Shown: piece after piece, positions 25,206 through 35,052 of the stretch | Layout: each line of letters opens with the position of its first letter | How positions within the stretch are numbered: position 1 is the first letter of the stretch | From: Oscillospiraceae bacterium | GTDB taxonomy: Bacteria; Bacillota; Clostridia; Oscillospirales; Oscillospiraceae | Direction of reading: 5' to 3' | DNA length: 64,000 bases | NCBI GenBank assembly: GCA_015068065.1 | Contig: SVLE01000002.1 | Span: forward strand, 19,172 to 83,171 | The notes under the pieces: generated by a model | The model's database searches: none | Told to the model about the DNA's origin: nothing | What the model saw: only the letters and a program-made list of their open reading frames with translations | Program-made: the position numbers and the translations under genes

Positions 25206-28040
25206 TTAATGTTCTTGTCGTAGCATCCGTTTCAGGTATTTCCCCGTATAAGATCCCGGGCACGCAGCCACCTGCTCCGGCGTCCCCACACAGACGATGC
25301 TTCCACCGCCGTCGCCTCCCTCGGGGCCAAGGTCGATGATGTGGTCAGCTGTCTTAATCACATCCAGATTATGCTCGATGACCACTACGGTGTTCCCCGC
25401 ATCCACCAGACGCTGAAGTACCTCGATCAGCTTCTGCACATCGGCAGAGTGCAAGCCGGTGGTGGGCTCATCCAGAATATAAATGGTCCGCCCAGTGGAG
25501 CGTTTGGACAGCTCCGTGGCCAGCTTGACACGCTGGGCTTCACCGCCGGACAGAGTGGTGGACGCCTGTCCCAGCTTCACATAGCCCAGTCCCACATCCA
25601 CCAGGGTCTGCAGGCGGCTATAGATGCGGGGCAGGTTTTCGAAGAAGGGCAGCGCCTCGTCCACCGTCATCTCCAGGACCTCGTAAATGTTCTTGCCCTT
25701 GTAGCGCACCTCCAGCGTCTCCCGGTTGTAGCGGCGTCCCTTACACACCTCGCAGGGGACGTAGATATCGGGCAGGAAGTGCATCTCGATCTTCAGCAGG
25801 CCGTCTCCCTGACAGGCCTCGCACCGTCCGCCCCGGGTATTGAAGGAAAACCGGCCCGGACCGTAACCCCGGCTTTTGGCATCGGGGGTAGAAGAGAACA
25901 GGTCGCGGATGTCGTTGAACAGGCCCGTATAGGTGGCCGGGTTGGAACGGGGCGTGCGGCCGATGGGAGACTGGTCGATATTAATGACCTTATCCAGATA
26001 CTCCTCGCCCTCTATGTGCTCATGCTTACCCGCCCGGGTTTTGGTGCGGTTCAGATCCGCCCCCAGTTTTTTATAGAGGATCTCATTGACCAGCGAGGAC
26101 TTGCCGCTACCGGACACACCGGTAACGCAGGTAAAGGTCTCCAGCGGGAATTCCACATCCACACCGCGCAGATTGTTCTCCGCCGCTCCCACAACGCGCA
26201 GGCTCTTTCCATTTCCACTCCGCCGCTTGATTGGCACAGGAATTTTTTTGCGTCCGGACAGGTAGTCGCCGGTGACGGACTCGTGGCAGGCCATGACCTC
26301 TTCCGGCGTGCCCGCCGCCACGATATAGCCGCCGTGGATACCCGCGCCGGGGCCCACATCCACGATATAATCTGCCGCGCGCATGGTATCCTCGTCATGC
26401 TCCACCACCAGCAGAGTGTTGCCCAGATCCCGCAGTCGCTTCAGCGTCTCAAGCAGTTTATCGTTATCCCGCTGATGCAGTCCGATGGATGGCTCGTCCA
26501 GAATGTAGAGCACACCCATCAGGGAGGAACCGATCTGGGTGGCCAGTCGGATGCGCTGGCTCTCGCCGCCGGACAGGGTTGCAGCTCCACGGGAGAGGGT
26601 CAGATACTGCAGGCCCACACTGCTCAAAAAGCCCAGACGAGCCTTAATTTCCTTTAAAATCCGTTCGGCAATGAGCATCTGGGTATCGGTCAATTTCAGC
26701 CCATCCACAAACGCCAGCGCATCGGTCACCGATTTGTCGCAGAACCGGTCGATGGACAGGTCGCCCACTGTCACCGCCAGCGACTCTCTGCGCAGACGGC
26801 GACCTTGACAGTCGGGGCAGGGAGACTGGGACATGCACTCCTCCAGTTCCCGCTTCACGGCGTCGGACTGGGTCTCGCGGTAGCGGCGCTCCAGATTGTT
26901 GCAGATACCCTCAAAGGCTTGATAGAGGGTCCCCTGTCCCCGGGGCTGGTCATAAAACAGCTGAAGCTTCTCCCCGTTGGTGCCGTAGAGGATCACGTCG
27001 ATAACCTCCTGCGGCAGATCCTTGACCGGGGAGTTCAGCTTGAATTTGTAGCGCTTGGCAAGTGCATCGAAATACATACGGCAGATGCCGTCAGACTTGA
27101 TGGAATTCCAGCCGGAGGCGGTGATGGCCCCCTCCAGAATGGACAGGTTTTTATTGGGGATGATGAGATCCGGGTCTACCTTCAGCTGAGCACCCAGTCC
27201 GGTACAGGCCGGGCAGGCACCAAAGGGGTTGTTGAAGGAAAACATGCGGGGAGTCAGTTCCTCAATGGACACACCGCAGTCCTCACAGGCGTAGTTCTGG
27301 GAAAACAGGATGTCCCGGTCCTCCCCCACGATGTTGACTACCACCAGTCCGCCAGACAGGTTGGAGGCAACCTCCACGCTGTCGGTCAGTCGGCGAGTGA
27401 TGTCCTCCCGGATGACCAGACGGTCCACCACCACCTCGATGTTGTGCTTTTTATTCTTATCCAGCGTGATCTCCTCGGACAGGTCGTACAGAGAACCATC
27501 TACCCGCACACGGACATAGCCGGACTTGCGGGCATCCTCAAAAATCTTCTGGTGCTCGCCCTTCTTGCCCCGGATGACGGGGGCCATGATCTGGATCCGG
27601 GTGGCCTCGGGCAGGGCAACGACCTGATCAATAATCTGGTCAATGGTCTGCTGTTGGATCTCCTTGCCGCACTTGGGGCAGTGAGGCGTGCCCACTCTGG
27701 CCCACAAAAGACGCAGATAGTCATAGATCTCCGTCACCGTACCCACTGTAGAACGTGGGTTCTTGCTGGTGGTCTTCTGGTCAATGGAAATGGCGGGGCT
27801 CAGTCCGTCGATATAGTCCACATCCGGCTTTTCCATCTGCCCCAAAAACATCCGGGCATAGGAGGACAGGGACTCCACGTAGCGGCGCTGTCCCTCGGCA
27901 TAGATGGTATCAAAGGCCAAAGAGGACTTGCCCGAGCCGGACAGTCCGGTGAGCACCACCAGTTTATCTCTCGGGATTTCCACATCAATGTTTTTTAAGT
28001 TGTTCTCCCGGGCACCTCTGATATAGATCTTATCCTGCAT
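25206..28040 (-). CDS. uvrA: UvrABC excinuclease subunit A
   Basis: The 944-residue double ABC ATPase recognises bulky DNA lesions. It shows Walker [11 protein letters not shown] near residue 34 and [10 protein letters not shown] near 640, signature LSGGESQRI and LSGGEAQRV, and zinc-finger cysteines CPKCG, CEDCG/CPACTG and CEACQG/CEVCKG. The length is canonical. The ATG follows AAGGAG. It lies 18 bases after an EamA transporter gene, within the co-directional run that starts at uvrB. Confidence 0.98.
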   Translation of the reverse strand: MQDKIYIRGARENNLKNIDVEIPRDKLVVLTGLSGSGKSSLAFDTIYAEGQRRYVESLSSYARMFLGQMEKPDVDYIDGLSPAISIDQKTTSKNPRSTVGTVTEIYDYLRLLWARVGTPHCPKCGKEIQQQTIDQIIDQVVALPEATRIQIMAPVIRGKKGEHQKIFEDARKSGYVRVRVDGSLYDLSEEITLDKNKKHNIEVVVDRLVIREDITRRLTDSVEVASNLSGGLVVVNIVGEDRDILFSQNYACEDCGVSIEELTPRMFSFNNPFGACPACTGLGAQLKVDPDLIIPNKNLSILEGAITASGWNSIKSDGICRMYFDALAKRYKFKLNSPVKDLPQEVIDVILYGTNGEKLQLFYDQPRGQGTLYQAFEGICNNLERRYRETQSDAVKRELEECMSQSPCPDCQGRRLRRESLAVTVGDLSIDRFCDKSVTDALAFVDGLKLTDTQMLIAERILKEIKARLGFLSSVGLQYLTLSRGAATLSGGESQRIRLATQIGSSLMGVLYILDEPSIGLHQRDNDKLLETLKRLRDLGNTLLVVEHDEDTMRAADYIVDVGPGAGIHGGYIVAAGTPEEVMACHESVTGDYLSGRKKIPVPIKRRSGNGKSLRVVGAAENNLRGVDVEFPLETFTCVTGVSGSGKSSLVNEILYKKLGADLNRTKTRAGKHEHIEGEEYLDKVINIDQSPIGRTPRSNPATYTGLFNDIRDLFSSTPDAKSRGYGPGRFSFNTRGGRCEACQGDGLLKIEMHFLPDIYVPCEVCKGRRYNRETLEVRYKGKNIYEVLEMTVDEALPFFENLPRIYSRLQTLVDVGLGYVKLGQASTTLSGGEAQRVKLATELSKRSTGRTIYILDEPTTGLHSADVQKLIEVLQRLVDAGNTVVVIEHNLDVIKTADHIIDLGPEGGDGGGSIVCVGTPEQVAACPGSYTGKYLKRMLRQEH

Positions 28041-28058
28041 AGGATGTTCTCCTTGTCC

Positions 28059-28922
28059 TCAACGCAGCAGCAAAACCGCCGCAAGAATAAATACCACGCC
28101 CAGACCGGTGGCCGGGCTCATACTTTCGTGAAATACAATGATACCTACCAGCGCAGCCACTACCGGCTCCACCGAGGCGATGATAGCCGCCTTGCCGCTG
28201 TCCATGCGGGCAAGACCGGCGGTATAGAACAAGTAGGGCAGCACCGTACATACCACCGACAGCCCAAGGGCGGTCAGGGCTATGGACGCACCGCCCAGCA
28301 CCGCCAGCTGTGCCGGCCGCAGAAAGACCAGTGAGCCGATTCCGGCAAATGCAAAGGTGTAAAAGGTCACAGTATAAGGCTCGTAGTGAGCCAAAGCATA
28401 CCGTCCAAAGATGGAATACAGGGCATAGAAGAAGCCCGCACCTAACCCCAATAAAAATCCGCGCAGGGTAATGGTCATGCCGCCGGAATATACTCCGGTC
28501 ACGCACACACAGCCGAAAAAGGTCAGCCCCAGCGCCAACAATTTTCTGCCCGTCAGCCTGTCCCGCCACAGCAGGGCGGACAGCAAAACCACGAAGGCGG
28601 GCGAGGTGTAAAGTAAAATCGCCGCCACTGCCAGAGAGCATTCCTGCTGGCAGCTGAAGTAGCACCAGGTAAACAGCAGCACACTGATGATACCCGTGCC
28701 AAAGAAATAAATGAGGTGTTTCGGCTGAATACGGAATACATCCCGCTTCCACAACCCCAGCACCAATCCAAGCAAAATCAGGCCACCCAGATTGCGCACC
28801 AGCACGATGGACTCCGGGGTCAGCCCCGCCGCCATAAGGGTTCGGTTAAAAAGGCCGATCAGTCCCCACAGGGATGCCCCCGCCAATACCATGGCGGTTC
28901 CGCCTTGTTTTTGTAGTGTCAT
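28059..28922 (-). CDS. EamA/DMT-family transporter
   Basis: The 287-residue protein has ten predicted transmembrane segments in two EamA repeats (VLAGASLWGLIGLFNRTLMAAG at the N-terminus; GFLLGLGAGFFYALYSIFGRYAL starting the second half; MDSGKAAIIASVEPVVAALVGIIVFHE near the end). Such proteins export metabolites or amino acids; the substrate is unknown. The ATG at 28922 is eight bases after GGAG, and begins five bases after the ybaK stop. Confidence 0.9.
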   Translation of the reverse strand: MTLQKQGGTAMVLAGASLWGLIGLFNRTLMAAGLTPESIVLVRNLGGLILLGLVLGLWKRDVFRIQPKHLIYFFGTGIISVLLFTWCYFSCQQECSLAVAAILLYTSPAFVVLLSALLWRDRLTGRKLLALGLTFFGCVCVTGVYSGGMTITLRGFLLGLGAGFFYALYSIFGRYALAHYEPYTVTFYTFAFAGIGSLVFLRPAQLAVLGGASIALTALGLSVVCTVLPYLFYTAGLARMDSGKAAIIASVEPVVAALVGIIVFHESMSPATGLGVVFILAAVLLLR

Positions 28923-28927
28923 ACTCT

Positions 28928-29419
28928 TCACTCCACCGTAACATCTGCCATCTGTCCACCCACCAGTCCGATCAGATCGGCAGGCGTCAGTTCCACCTGA
29001 TAGCCAATCTTGCCCGCAGACACCATGATGGTGTCCACGACCTCAGCCGTCTCGTGGAATGTGGTGGTGTATTCTTTTTTCATGCCAACGGGAGAACAGC
29101 CGCCCCGAACATAACCGGTCAGGGCATTGATCTCCTTGACCTGCACCATTTCAATGGCCTTCTCCCCTACCGCACGGGCGGCCTTCTTCAAATCAAGGCT
29201 GTCCGCCACGGGAATAACAAAAACATAAATATTTTTGGAAGCGCCCCGGGCAACCAGTGTTTTAAACACACACTCCGGGTCCTGTCCCAGACTGCGGGCC
29301 ACGGTCACTCCATCCACAGCCACACCTTCCTCATGCTCGTAGGTGCGGGCGGTATAGGCGATCCCTTTCTGTTCCAGTATGCGCATGACATTGGTTTTTT
29401 CTTCTTTCTGTTTTGCCAT
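28928..29419 (-). CDS. ybaK: YbaK/EbsC-type Cys-tRNA(Pro) deacylase
   Basis: The 163-residue protein shows the YbaK fold: MRILEQKGIAYTARTYEHEE, GQDPECVFKTLVARG with the conserved Lys, YVFVIPVADSLDLKKAARAVGEK, and TGYVRGGCSPVGMKK. It hydrolyses mischarged aminoacyl-tRNA such as Cys-tRNA(Pro), improving translational accuracy. It lies 12 bases after traX and is tightly followed by the EamA gene. Confidence 0.93.
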   Translation of the reverse strand: MAKQKEEKTNVMRILEQKGIAYTARTYEHEEGVAVDGVTVARSLGQDPECVFKTLVARGASKNIYVFVIPVADSLDLKKAARAVGEKAIEMVQVKEINALTGYVRGGCSPVGMKKEYTTTFHETAEVVDTIMVSAGKIGYQVELTPADLIGLVGGQMADVTVE

Positions 29420-29431
29420 GCTCTCACCCCG

Positions 29432-30184
29432 TTACAGACTGACCCCTGCCATAGCCAGCAGAGCAAGAATCAGAATATGGGCCGGATAGAACGCATAACC
29501 AAAATACTGCCATTTCTTTCCGCCCGGACCGCGCTGTCCGTTATACAGCCAGATCGGGATCAACGCCAACAGCGCAAAGGCCTGCTGAGGAATCCAGATC
29601 TCCCTGCCCCACAGGGTCAGCACATAGCTCATGCCGCCGATCAGTTCCACATTGATGTAGGCCAGCGCCGCCAGCTCCAACAGCCGGCCATAGCGCACCT
29701 TGCGCCCCAGCCAGAATATCAGAACGGTGATAATTCCGTAGCCGTAGTAATCCACAAAGGCAAGAAAGCCCAGCCCATAGCCAAGACAGCCGCCGAACAC
29801 AGCCACAAAGATACCTTTACCCCAGCTCCGCTCCCACGCCTTATCCACCATTCGCAGAAGAAGGAGTGCCAGACAGAAGGTAAACATCACATTCTGATGG
29901 AATGGGTTAATGAGTGCCCCTCCGGTCATCAGATTAAATGGAATCTCGCTGATGAGAGCAAATAGGAACATACGCTTGAGATATCGTTTGAAGTTTCCGG
30001 TATGTCGGTAGCCCTCCACAACAAGGAATGCAAACAGAGGGAACGCCAGCCGACCCACGCAGGTCATCCACTGATGATCAAACGCAATCGTCCAGCAGGT
30101 ATGATCCAGAAACATCAGGAACATAGCCAACGCCTTCAGCGTTGTTCCGTTCAGATATTTGGTTTTGATTCCTGTTCCGGTCAT
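29432..30184 (-). CDS. TraX-family membrane protein
   Basis: The 250-residue polytopic protein matches the TraX family: LKALAMFLMFLDHTCW at the start, RLAFPLFAFLVVEGYRHTGNFKRYLKRMFLFALISEIPFNLM, and six or more further hydrophobic segments. TraX acetylates F pilin in E. coli; chromosomal firmicute members have unknown targets and no conjugation genes are present here. The ATG at 30184 follows AAAGGGGAG. It lies 24 bases after uvrB. Confidence 0.9.
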   Translation of the reverse strand: MTGTGIKTKYLNGTTLKALAMFLMFLDHTCWTIAFDHQWMTCVGRLAFPLFAFLVVEGYRHTGNFKRYLKRMFLFALISEIPFNLMTGGALINPFHQNVMFTFCLALLLLRMVDKAWERSWGKGIFVAVFGGCLGYGLGFLAFVDYYGYGIITVLIFWLGRKVRYGRLLELAALAYINVELIGGMSYVLTLWGREIWIPQQAFALLALIPIWLYNGQRGPGGKKWQYFGYAFYPAHILILALLAMAGVSL

Positions 30185-30208
30185 GTTCCCGCTCCCCTTT
30201 CGTTGCGG

Positions 30209-32179
30209 TTATTTCTCTCCCCGCAGGCGGATGATCTGGTCACGCAGGTTGGCGGCCAGTTCGAACTCCAACATTTTTGCTGCCTCTTTCATCGCCTTTT
30301 CCAGTCGGGCGATCTCCACAGTACGCTCCTGTTTGGTCATAGACTTGCCCGTACCACGGCGCTGGTCCGTATCCTCGGCCACGCCGGACACCTCCAGCAG
30401 TTCCCGTACGGACTTGATGACCGTTCTGGGTACGATGCCGTTTGCCTTGTTAAAAGCATCCTGCTTCTCCCGGCGGCGTGCCGTCTCGTCCATAGCCCTG
30501 CGCATGGAGGGCGTAATGGCGTCGGCGTACATGATGACCTTGCCTTCCGCATTTCGGGCCGCACGCCCGATGGTCTGGATAAGTGAGGTCTCACTGCGCA
30601 GGAATCCCTCTTTGTCTGCGTCCAGAATGGCCACAAGGGACACCTCAGGCAGGTCAAGGCCCTCACGCAGCAGGTTGATGCCCACCAGAACATCGAAACT
30701 TCCCAGACGCAGGTCCCGGATAATTTCCATGCGCTCGATGGTGTCGATGGCGTGGTGCATATAGCGCACCCGGATGCCGGTATTCTGCAGATAGGCGGTC
30801 AGATCCTCCGCCATCTTCTTGGTCAGGGTGGTGACCAACACACGCTCTTTTCGGGCGGTACGCTGATTGATTTCCCCGATAAGATCGTCGATCTGTCCCT
30901 CCACGGGACGCACCTCTACCTCCGGGTCCAGAAGGCCGGTGGGTCGGATGACCTGCTCCACAATCTGTCCGGAGCGTGTACGCTCGTACTCCCCGGGTGT
31001 GGCGGATACATAGACGATCTGGTGCACCCGGTCCTCAAACTCGTCAAACTTCAACGGTCGGTTGTCAAAGGCACAGGGCAGACGGAATCCGTACTCCACC
31101 AGACTGTTTTTTCGGGCCCGGTCGCCGTTGTACATGGCCCGCACCTGAGGCAGAGTCACGTGACTTTCGTCGATAAACAGGACAAAATCATCCGGAAAAT
31201 AGTCCAACAGGGTGTGAGGTGGCGAACCCACGGGCCGCCCCTCGATAACCCGGGAATAGTTTTCAATGCCGGAACAGTAGCCCAGTTCCTGCATCATTTC
31301 CACATCGTACATGGTGCGCTGTTTCAGCCGCTGAGCCTCAACCAGCTTGCCATTGGCCTCGAAGAAGGCTACCCGCTCCTCCAGTTCTTTGTAAATCTGC
31401 TGAACGGCGGCATCCATTTTCTCCTTGGGGGTAACGTAGTGGGTAGCGGGCCAGACAGGTACGTTGATGAGTCGGCGCACCGGCGCACCGGTGACTACAT
31501 TCACTTCACTGATGCGGTCGATCTCGTCTCCAAAAAACTCAATGCGCAGGGCGGTGTCTTTCCAGTAAGCGGGCCAGATCTCCACCGTATCTCCCCGCAC
31601 CCGGAACATATTGCGCTCCCACGCGATATCGTTGCGCTCATAGCGGATGTCCACCAGTTTTTTCAGCAGTTCCTCGATTTTGATCTCCATGCCCACGCGC
31701 AGAGAGACCATCATCTTGGCAAAGTCTGCCGGTTCACCCAGACCGTAAATACAGGACACGGAGGAGACCACGATCACATCTCGACGTTCCATGAGCGAGG
31801 CCGTGGCAGAGATGCGCAGACGGTCGATTTCGTCATTGACCGAAGAATCCTTTTCGATAAAGGTGTCCGTGTGTGGGATATAGGCCTCAGGCTGATAATA
31901 ATCGTAGTACGAGACGAAGTACTCCACCGCGTTGTCGGGGAAGAACTCACGGAACTCCGCGCACAGCTGAGCGGCCAGTGTCTTGTTGTGGGCCAGCACC
32001 AGTGTGGGCCGCTGGATCTTTTCGATAATCTTGGCCATGGTAAAGGTCTTGCCTGAGCCCGTCACGCCCAGAAGTGTCTGCTCGTCAAGGCCCATCTCGA
32101 TACCCTGCGCCAGCGCACTTATAGCCTGCGGCTGATCGCCCGCGGGCTGATAGTCAGACACCACTTTAAATTCCGGCAT
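30209..32179 (-). CDS. uvrB: UvrABC excinuclease subunit B
   Basis: The 656-residue helicase-like protein has Walker [10 protein letters not shown] near residue 40, the beta-hairpin region [21 protein letters not shown], helicase motifs [17 protein letters not shown] and QTIGRAARN, and a C-terminal UVR domain ([19 protein letters not shown]). It verifies damage and loads UvrC. The ATG follows AAGGGGGGAGAGC. Its promoter contains a LexA-type box between -35 and -10, so it should be SOS-induced together with downstream genes. Confidence 0.98.
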   Translation of the reverse strand: MPEFKVVSDYQPAGDQPQAISALAQGIEMGLDEQTLLGVTGSGKTFTMAKIIEKIQRPTLVLAHNKTLAAQLCAEFREFFPDNAVEYFVSYYDYYQPEAYIPHTDTFIEKDSSVNDEIDRLRISATASLMERRDVIVVSSVSCIYGLGEPADFAKMMVSLRVGMEIKIEELLKKLVDIRYERNDIAWERNMFRVRGDTVEIWPAYWKDTALRIEFFGDEIDRISEVNVVTGAPVRRLINVPVWPATHYVTPKEKMDAAVQQIYKELEERVAFFEANGKLVEAQRLKQRTMYDVEMMQELGYCSGIENYSRVIEGRPVGSPPHTLLDYFPDDFVLFIDESHVTLPQVRAMYNGDRARKNSLVEYGFRLPCAFDNRPLKFDEFEDRVHQIVYVSATPGEYERTRSGQIVEQVIRPTGLLDPEVEVRPVEGQIDDLIGEINQRTARKERVLVTTLTKKMAEDLTAYLQNTGIRVRYMHHAIDTIERMEIIRDLRLGSFDVLVGINLLREGLDLPEVSLVAILDADKEGFLRSETSLIQTIGRAARNAEGKVIMYADAITPSMRRAMDETARRREKQDAFNKANGIVPRTVIKSVRELLEVSGVAEDTDQRRGTGKSMTKQERTVEIARLEKAMKEAAKMLEFELAANLRDQIIRLRGEK

Positions 32180-32210
32180 GCTCTCCCCCCTTTCTTATGG
32201 AGTATACCCT

Positions 32211-32239
32211 ATTATAATCGAATATTTGTTCGATTTCAA
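32211..32239 (-). promoter_or_regulatory. uvrB promoter
   Basis: On the minus strand TTGAAA and TATAAT are separated by 17 bases, 32 bases before the ATG. The spacer is almost entirely filled by a LexA-type box. Confidence 0.9.
32219..32232 (-). promoter_or_regulatory. LexA (SOS) box in the uvrB promoter
   Basis: CGAACAAATATTCG on the minus strand fits the firmicute LexA/DinR consensus CGAAC-N4-GTTCG with one mismatch, and lies between the -35 and -10 elements where LexA binding would block polymerase. Confidence 0.85.
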
Positions 32240-32253
32240 GGGCAAATTATTGT

Positions 32254-32940
32254 TTAGATAACCATACTGTCCTTCATGGACACCATGTCATCGTCACAGA
32301 ACACCACATGGTCCAGAAGCTCGATGCCGATGGGCTCCAGCACCTGCTTGAGGTAGCGTGTGGTGGCACAATCCTCATTGGATGGGATTGCAAGTCCGCT
32401 GATGTGGTTGTGAGCCAGAATGACGGCGCTTGCCCGCAGGCTGACCGCTTCCTCGGTGATGCGGCGGGTAGTCACCTCGGCGGCATTGATGCTCCCCTCG
32501 GTGATCTTTCGCACCCCAAGCACCTTGCGTTTGCCATCCAGACACAGCAGATAAACCATCTCATTACGGGCACCGAAGAAGTAGGGCTCCAGCACTTCCC
32601 GCACCCGGGCAGAGCAATCCACAATGTCACTCACACTGCTCCGGCTGGCCACATAGCGTCCGCACAGCCCGGGGATCATGCGCAGGAGCAGGGCGGTATG
32701 CTCTCCCACTCCGGACACGGTGCACAGGTCCTCCACCGAAGCATCCAACACTCCCGCCAGAGAGCCGAACCGTTCGATAAGTCGATGGGCCAGTTCGTTG
32801 GTATCCCCCTGAGGGATGGCGTAAAAGAGCAACAGCTCCAGCACCCGGTGTTCCGGAAAAGAATCGAGACCACGCCGGAGGAATTCCTCCTTGACCCGAC
32901 TGCGGTGTCCGGCGTGCAGGTTTCCTTCTTTCTTCGGCAT
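32254..32940 (-). CDS. radC: RadC-family JAMM-domain protein
   Basis: The 228-residue protein has an N-terminal helix-hairpin-helix part (FGSLAGVLDASVEDLCTVSGVGEHTALLLRMIP) and a C-terminal JAMM/MPN+ domain with VILAHNHISGLAIPSNED, which holds the metal-binding His-x-His and Asp. Despite the name its role in repair is uncertain; it may be a metallopeptidase or nuclease. It starts 27 bases after pyrE and precedes the uvrB promoter without a clear terminator. Confidence 0.93.
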   Translation of the reverse strand: MPKKEGNLHAGHRSRVKEEFLRRGLDSFPEHRVLELLLFYAIPQGDTNELAHRLIERFGSLAGVLDASVEDLCTVSGVGEHTALLLRMIPGLCGRYVASRSSVSDIVDCSARVREVLEPYFFGARNEMVYLLCLDGKRKVLGVRKITEGSINAAEVTTRRITEEAVSLRASAVILAHNHISGLAIPSNEDCATTRYLKQVLEPIGIELLDHVVFCDDDMVSMKDSMVI

Positions 32941-32967
32941 GGTCTCACATTCTTTCTGTCTGCAAAA

Positions 32968-33645
32968 TTATGCTCTGGGTCCGTACTCGGCCAGATACGC
33001 TTCCATTTTACCCTTCATCTCGTCATCGATGTAGACCTTGCCGTCCACAGGGCGGTTGTGCAGATAGGCAATGATGTCACGCACGGTAACGATGGGATAG
33101 ACCTGAATGCCGTACTCCCGGCGCAGTTCATCCAGGGTGGTACAGTCGCCGGTACCCCGCTCCATACGGTCCACGCTGACGAACAAGGCCTTCAGATTCA
33201 CATCGGCTACGTGCTTGAACAGTTCAATGGTCTCGCGCACGGCGGTACCGGCGGTGACCACATCCTCCACGATGGCGATATCGTCCCCATCCTGAGGCTT
33301 GTAGCCCACCATGGAGCCACCCTCGCCGTGGTCCTTGGCCTCCTTGCGGTTGAAGCAGTAGGGCAGGTCGCGCTCGTAGTTGCGGTACAGGGAAGCCGCG
33401 GCAGTCACAGCCAGGGGGATTCCCTTGTAGGCAGGGCCGAACAGGGCGGTGACGCCATCAGGCAGGTTCTCCTGAATGCAGGCGGCATAGTAGTCACCCA
33501 GACGGGCGGCCTGAGCGCCGGTCTTGTAGTTGCCGGTGTTGATAAAATAGGGTGTCTTGCGGCCACTCTTGGTGGTAAAGTCCCCAAAGGTGAGCACACC
33601 GGAACGCACCATAAAGGTAATAAATTCTTCCTGGTATCTGGTCAT
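32968..33645 (-). CDS. pyrE: orotate phosphoribosyltransferase
   Basis: The 225-residue enzyme forms OMP from orotate and PRPP in pyrimidine synthesis. Visible motifs are FGDFTTKSGRKTPYFINTG at the N-terminus, LFGPAYKGIPLAV, YCFNRKEAKDHGEGG and the PRPP loop IAIVEDVVTAGTAVRET. The ATG at 33645 was chosen over an upstream TTG. No other pyr gene and no PyrR-type anti-antiterminator was seen. Confidence 0.95.
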   Translation of the reverse strand: MTRYQEEFITFMVRSGVLTFGDFTTKSGRKTPYFINTGNYKTGAQAARLGDYYAACIQENLPDGVTALFGPAYKGIPLAVTAAASLYRNYERDLPYCFNRKEAKDHGEGGSMVGYKPQDGDDIAIVEDVVTAGTAVRETIELFKHVADVNLKALFVSVDRMERGTGDCTTLDELRREYGIQVYPIVTVRDIIAYLHNRPVDGKVYIDDEMKGKMEAYLAEYGPRA

Positions 33646-33707
33646 AAACAGCAACTCTCTTTCCTCGTTTTGGAGCGCGCGGACAGCGCCCGAAAAATGT
33701 CGCAGAT

Positions 33708-33736
33708 ATTATATCATTTTTATCCCCTTCTTACAA
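33708..33736 (-). promoter_or_regulatory. promoter of pyrE-radC
   Basis: On the minus strand TTGTAA and TATAAT are spaced by 17 bases, leaving a leader of about 55 bases that contains a GC-rich hairpin (GGGCGC/GCGCTC). Confidence 0.78.
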
Positions 33737-33809
33737 GGAAATGGCTCGTATTTTTTGCTTTCTTTTCCCCGCACAGATAATCTGAACATCTTCTTAATCT
33801 CATCTTCCC

Positions 33810-33838
33810 TTTACTCCCCTCTTTTTCCTTGCTATAAT
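33810..33838 (+). promoter_or_regulatory. promoter of the KdpDE-like two-component genes
   Basis: TTTACT and a perfect TATAAT are spaced by 17 bases, 36 bases before the ATG at 33874. It diverges from the pyrE promoter. Confidence 0.78.
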
Positions 33839-33873
33839 GTTTAAAAATCCACTCTTTCGAAGGGAGGTTTCGT

Positions 33874-35052
33874 ATGTTTCCGGATGTGATTATCAAAAAA
33901 GCGACCCAATTATCCACGCCTCTGCCCATCTGGTTGAAAAACACGCTGGTCACTGTTTGTTTCCTTGCTCTGGCCTATGTTTCCAGCGCCATCCTGCTGA
34001 AACACACCGGTGCCGAAAACAACTCCGCCCTGGTATTCACTCTGGCAGTAGCCTGCATTTCTCTGCTGTCCACAGGGTATATTCCGGGCATCATCGCCTC
34101 TCTCATCAGTGCTGTGGCCATCAACTACTTTTTCATGTTCCCGTTCTCTCAGTTCACTCTGACCCTGACCGGCTATCCCGTGGCCTTTCTCAGCTTTTTG
34201 TGCATCGCCTGCATTGTCTCTGCCCTGACTACCCGGGTCAAGCTTCAGGCAGCGGAGGCCATCCGCAGGGAACAGCGCACCAGAGCCCTCTACGAGATGA
34301 ACCAAAAGCTAACAGAAGAGAAAAAAGAGATTGAGCTGGAGGCCGCACGGGAATCCATCCGTTCCAACATTCTGCGCGCCGTTTCCCATGACTTGCGCAC
34401 CCCCCTCACCGCCATCTCCGGTGCCGCCAGCGTCCTTCTGGAGAGTGAAGAAAACAAATCTCCCCAAAACCATTACCTTGTGCAGGATATCAAAGAAAAC
34501 GCCGACTGGCTCACCGCCATGGTAGAAAATCTGTTGTCCATCACCAAAATTCAACAAGCGGATATGCATCTGGCCAAAACACCGGAGGTGCTGGAAGAGG
34601 TTGTGGGCGATGCTCTGATGAAGATCCGCAAGCGTTTTCCGGATTACAACATCACTCTGACTCTAACGGACGAGCTGCTGATCCTTCCCATGGAATCCAT
34701 GCTGATCACACAGGTCATCATGAATCTGTTAGAAAACGCCATCCGCCATTCCGACGACCGGGATTACATCGAGCTTTCCATCTCCCGCCGGGATAATCGT
34801 GCCGCAGTGACAGTCAGTGACCGTGGTCGGGGCATTCCCACCAATATTCTGCAGGACATTCAGAATGGCCGTCAGCTCCCTCTGGACCGTTCTGGGGACT
34901 CCTCCCGGGGTATGGGCATCGGCCTTTCCGCCTGCCAGGGCATCATTCAGGCCCACGGCGGTCTATTTTTCGCGGACAACCGTCCTGAGGGCGGTGCGGT
35001 CTTCCGCTTTGAACTCCCACTGGAAACGGAGGCAGAAGAACATGTCGGATAA
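33874..35052 (+). CDS. KdpD-like sensor histidine kinase lacking the N-terminal KdpD domain
   Basis: The 392-residue kinase starts with a DUF4118-type membrane domain (residues about 20-115, four helices, including GYIPGIIASLISAVAINYFFM), then a coiled coil, a HisKA domain with phospho-acceptor SHDLRTPLTAIS near residue 170, and an HATPase domain (LLENAIRHSD, VSDRGRGIP, GMGIGLSACQGIIQAHGG). It resembles the C-terminal half of KdpD, whose long N-terminal universal-stress part is absent. The ATG follows GGAGG. No kdpFABC genes are near, so potassium sensing is not assured. It overlaps the regulator gene by 11 bases. Confidence 0.9.
   Translation: MFPDVIIKKATQLSTPLPIWLKNTLVTVCFLALAYVSSAILLKHTGAENNSALVFTLAVACISLLSTGYIPGIIASLISAVAINYFFMFPFSQFTLTLTGYPVAFLSFLCIACIVSALTTRVKLQAAEAIRREQRTRALYEMNQKLTEEKKEIELEAARESIRSNILRAVSHDLRTPLTAISGAASVLLESEENKSPQNHYLVQDIKENADWLTAMVENLLSITKIQQADMHLAKTPEVLEEVVGDALMKIRKRFPDYNITLTLTDELLILPMESMLITQVIMNLLENAIRHSDDRDYIELSISRRDNRAAVTVSDRGRGIPTNILQDIQNGRQLPLDRSGDSSRGMGIGLSACQGIIQAHGGLFFADNRPEGGAVFRFELPLETEAEEHVG

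Noticed and set aside
33646-33707. PyrR attenuator upstream of pyrE
   Set aside because: The leader is about 55 bases and lacks the PyrR binding sequence and a terminator with T run.
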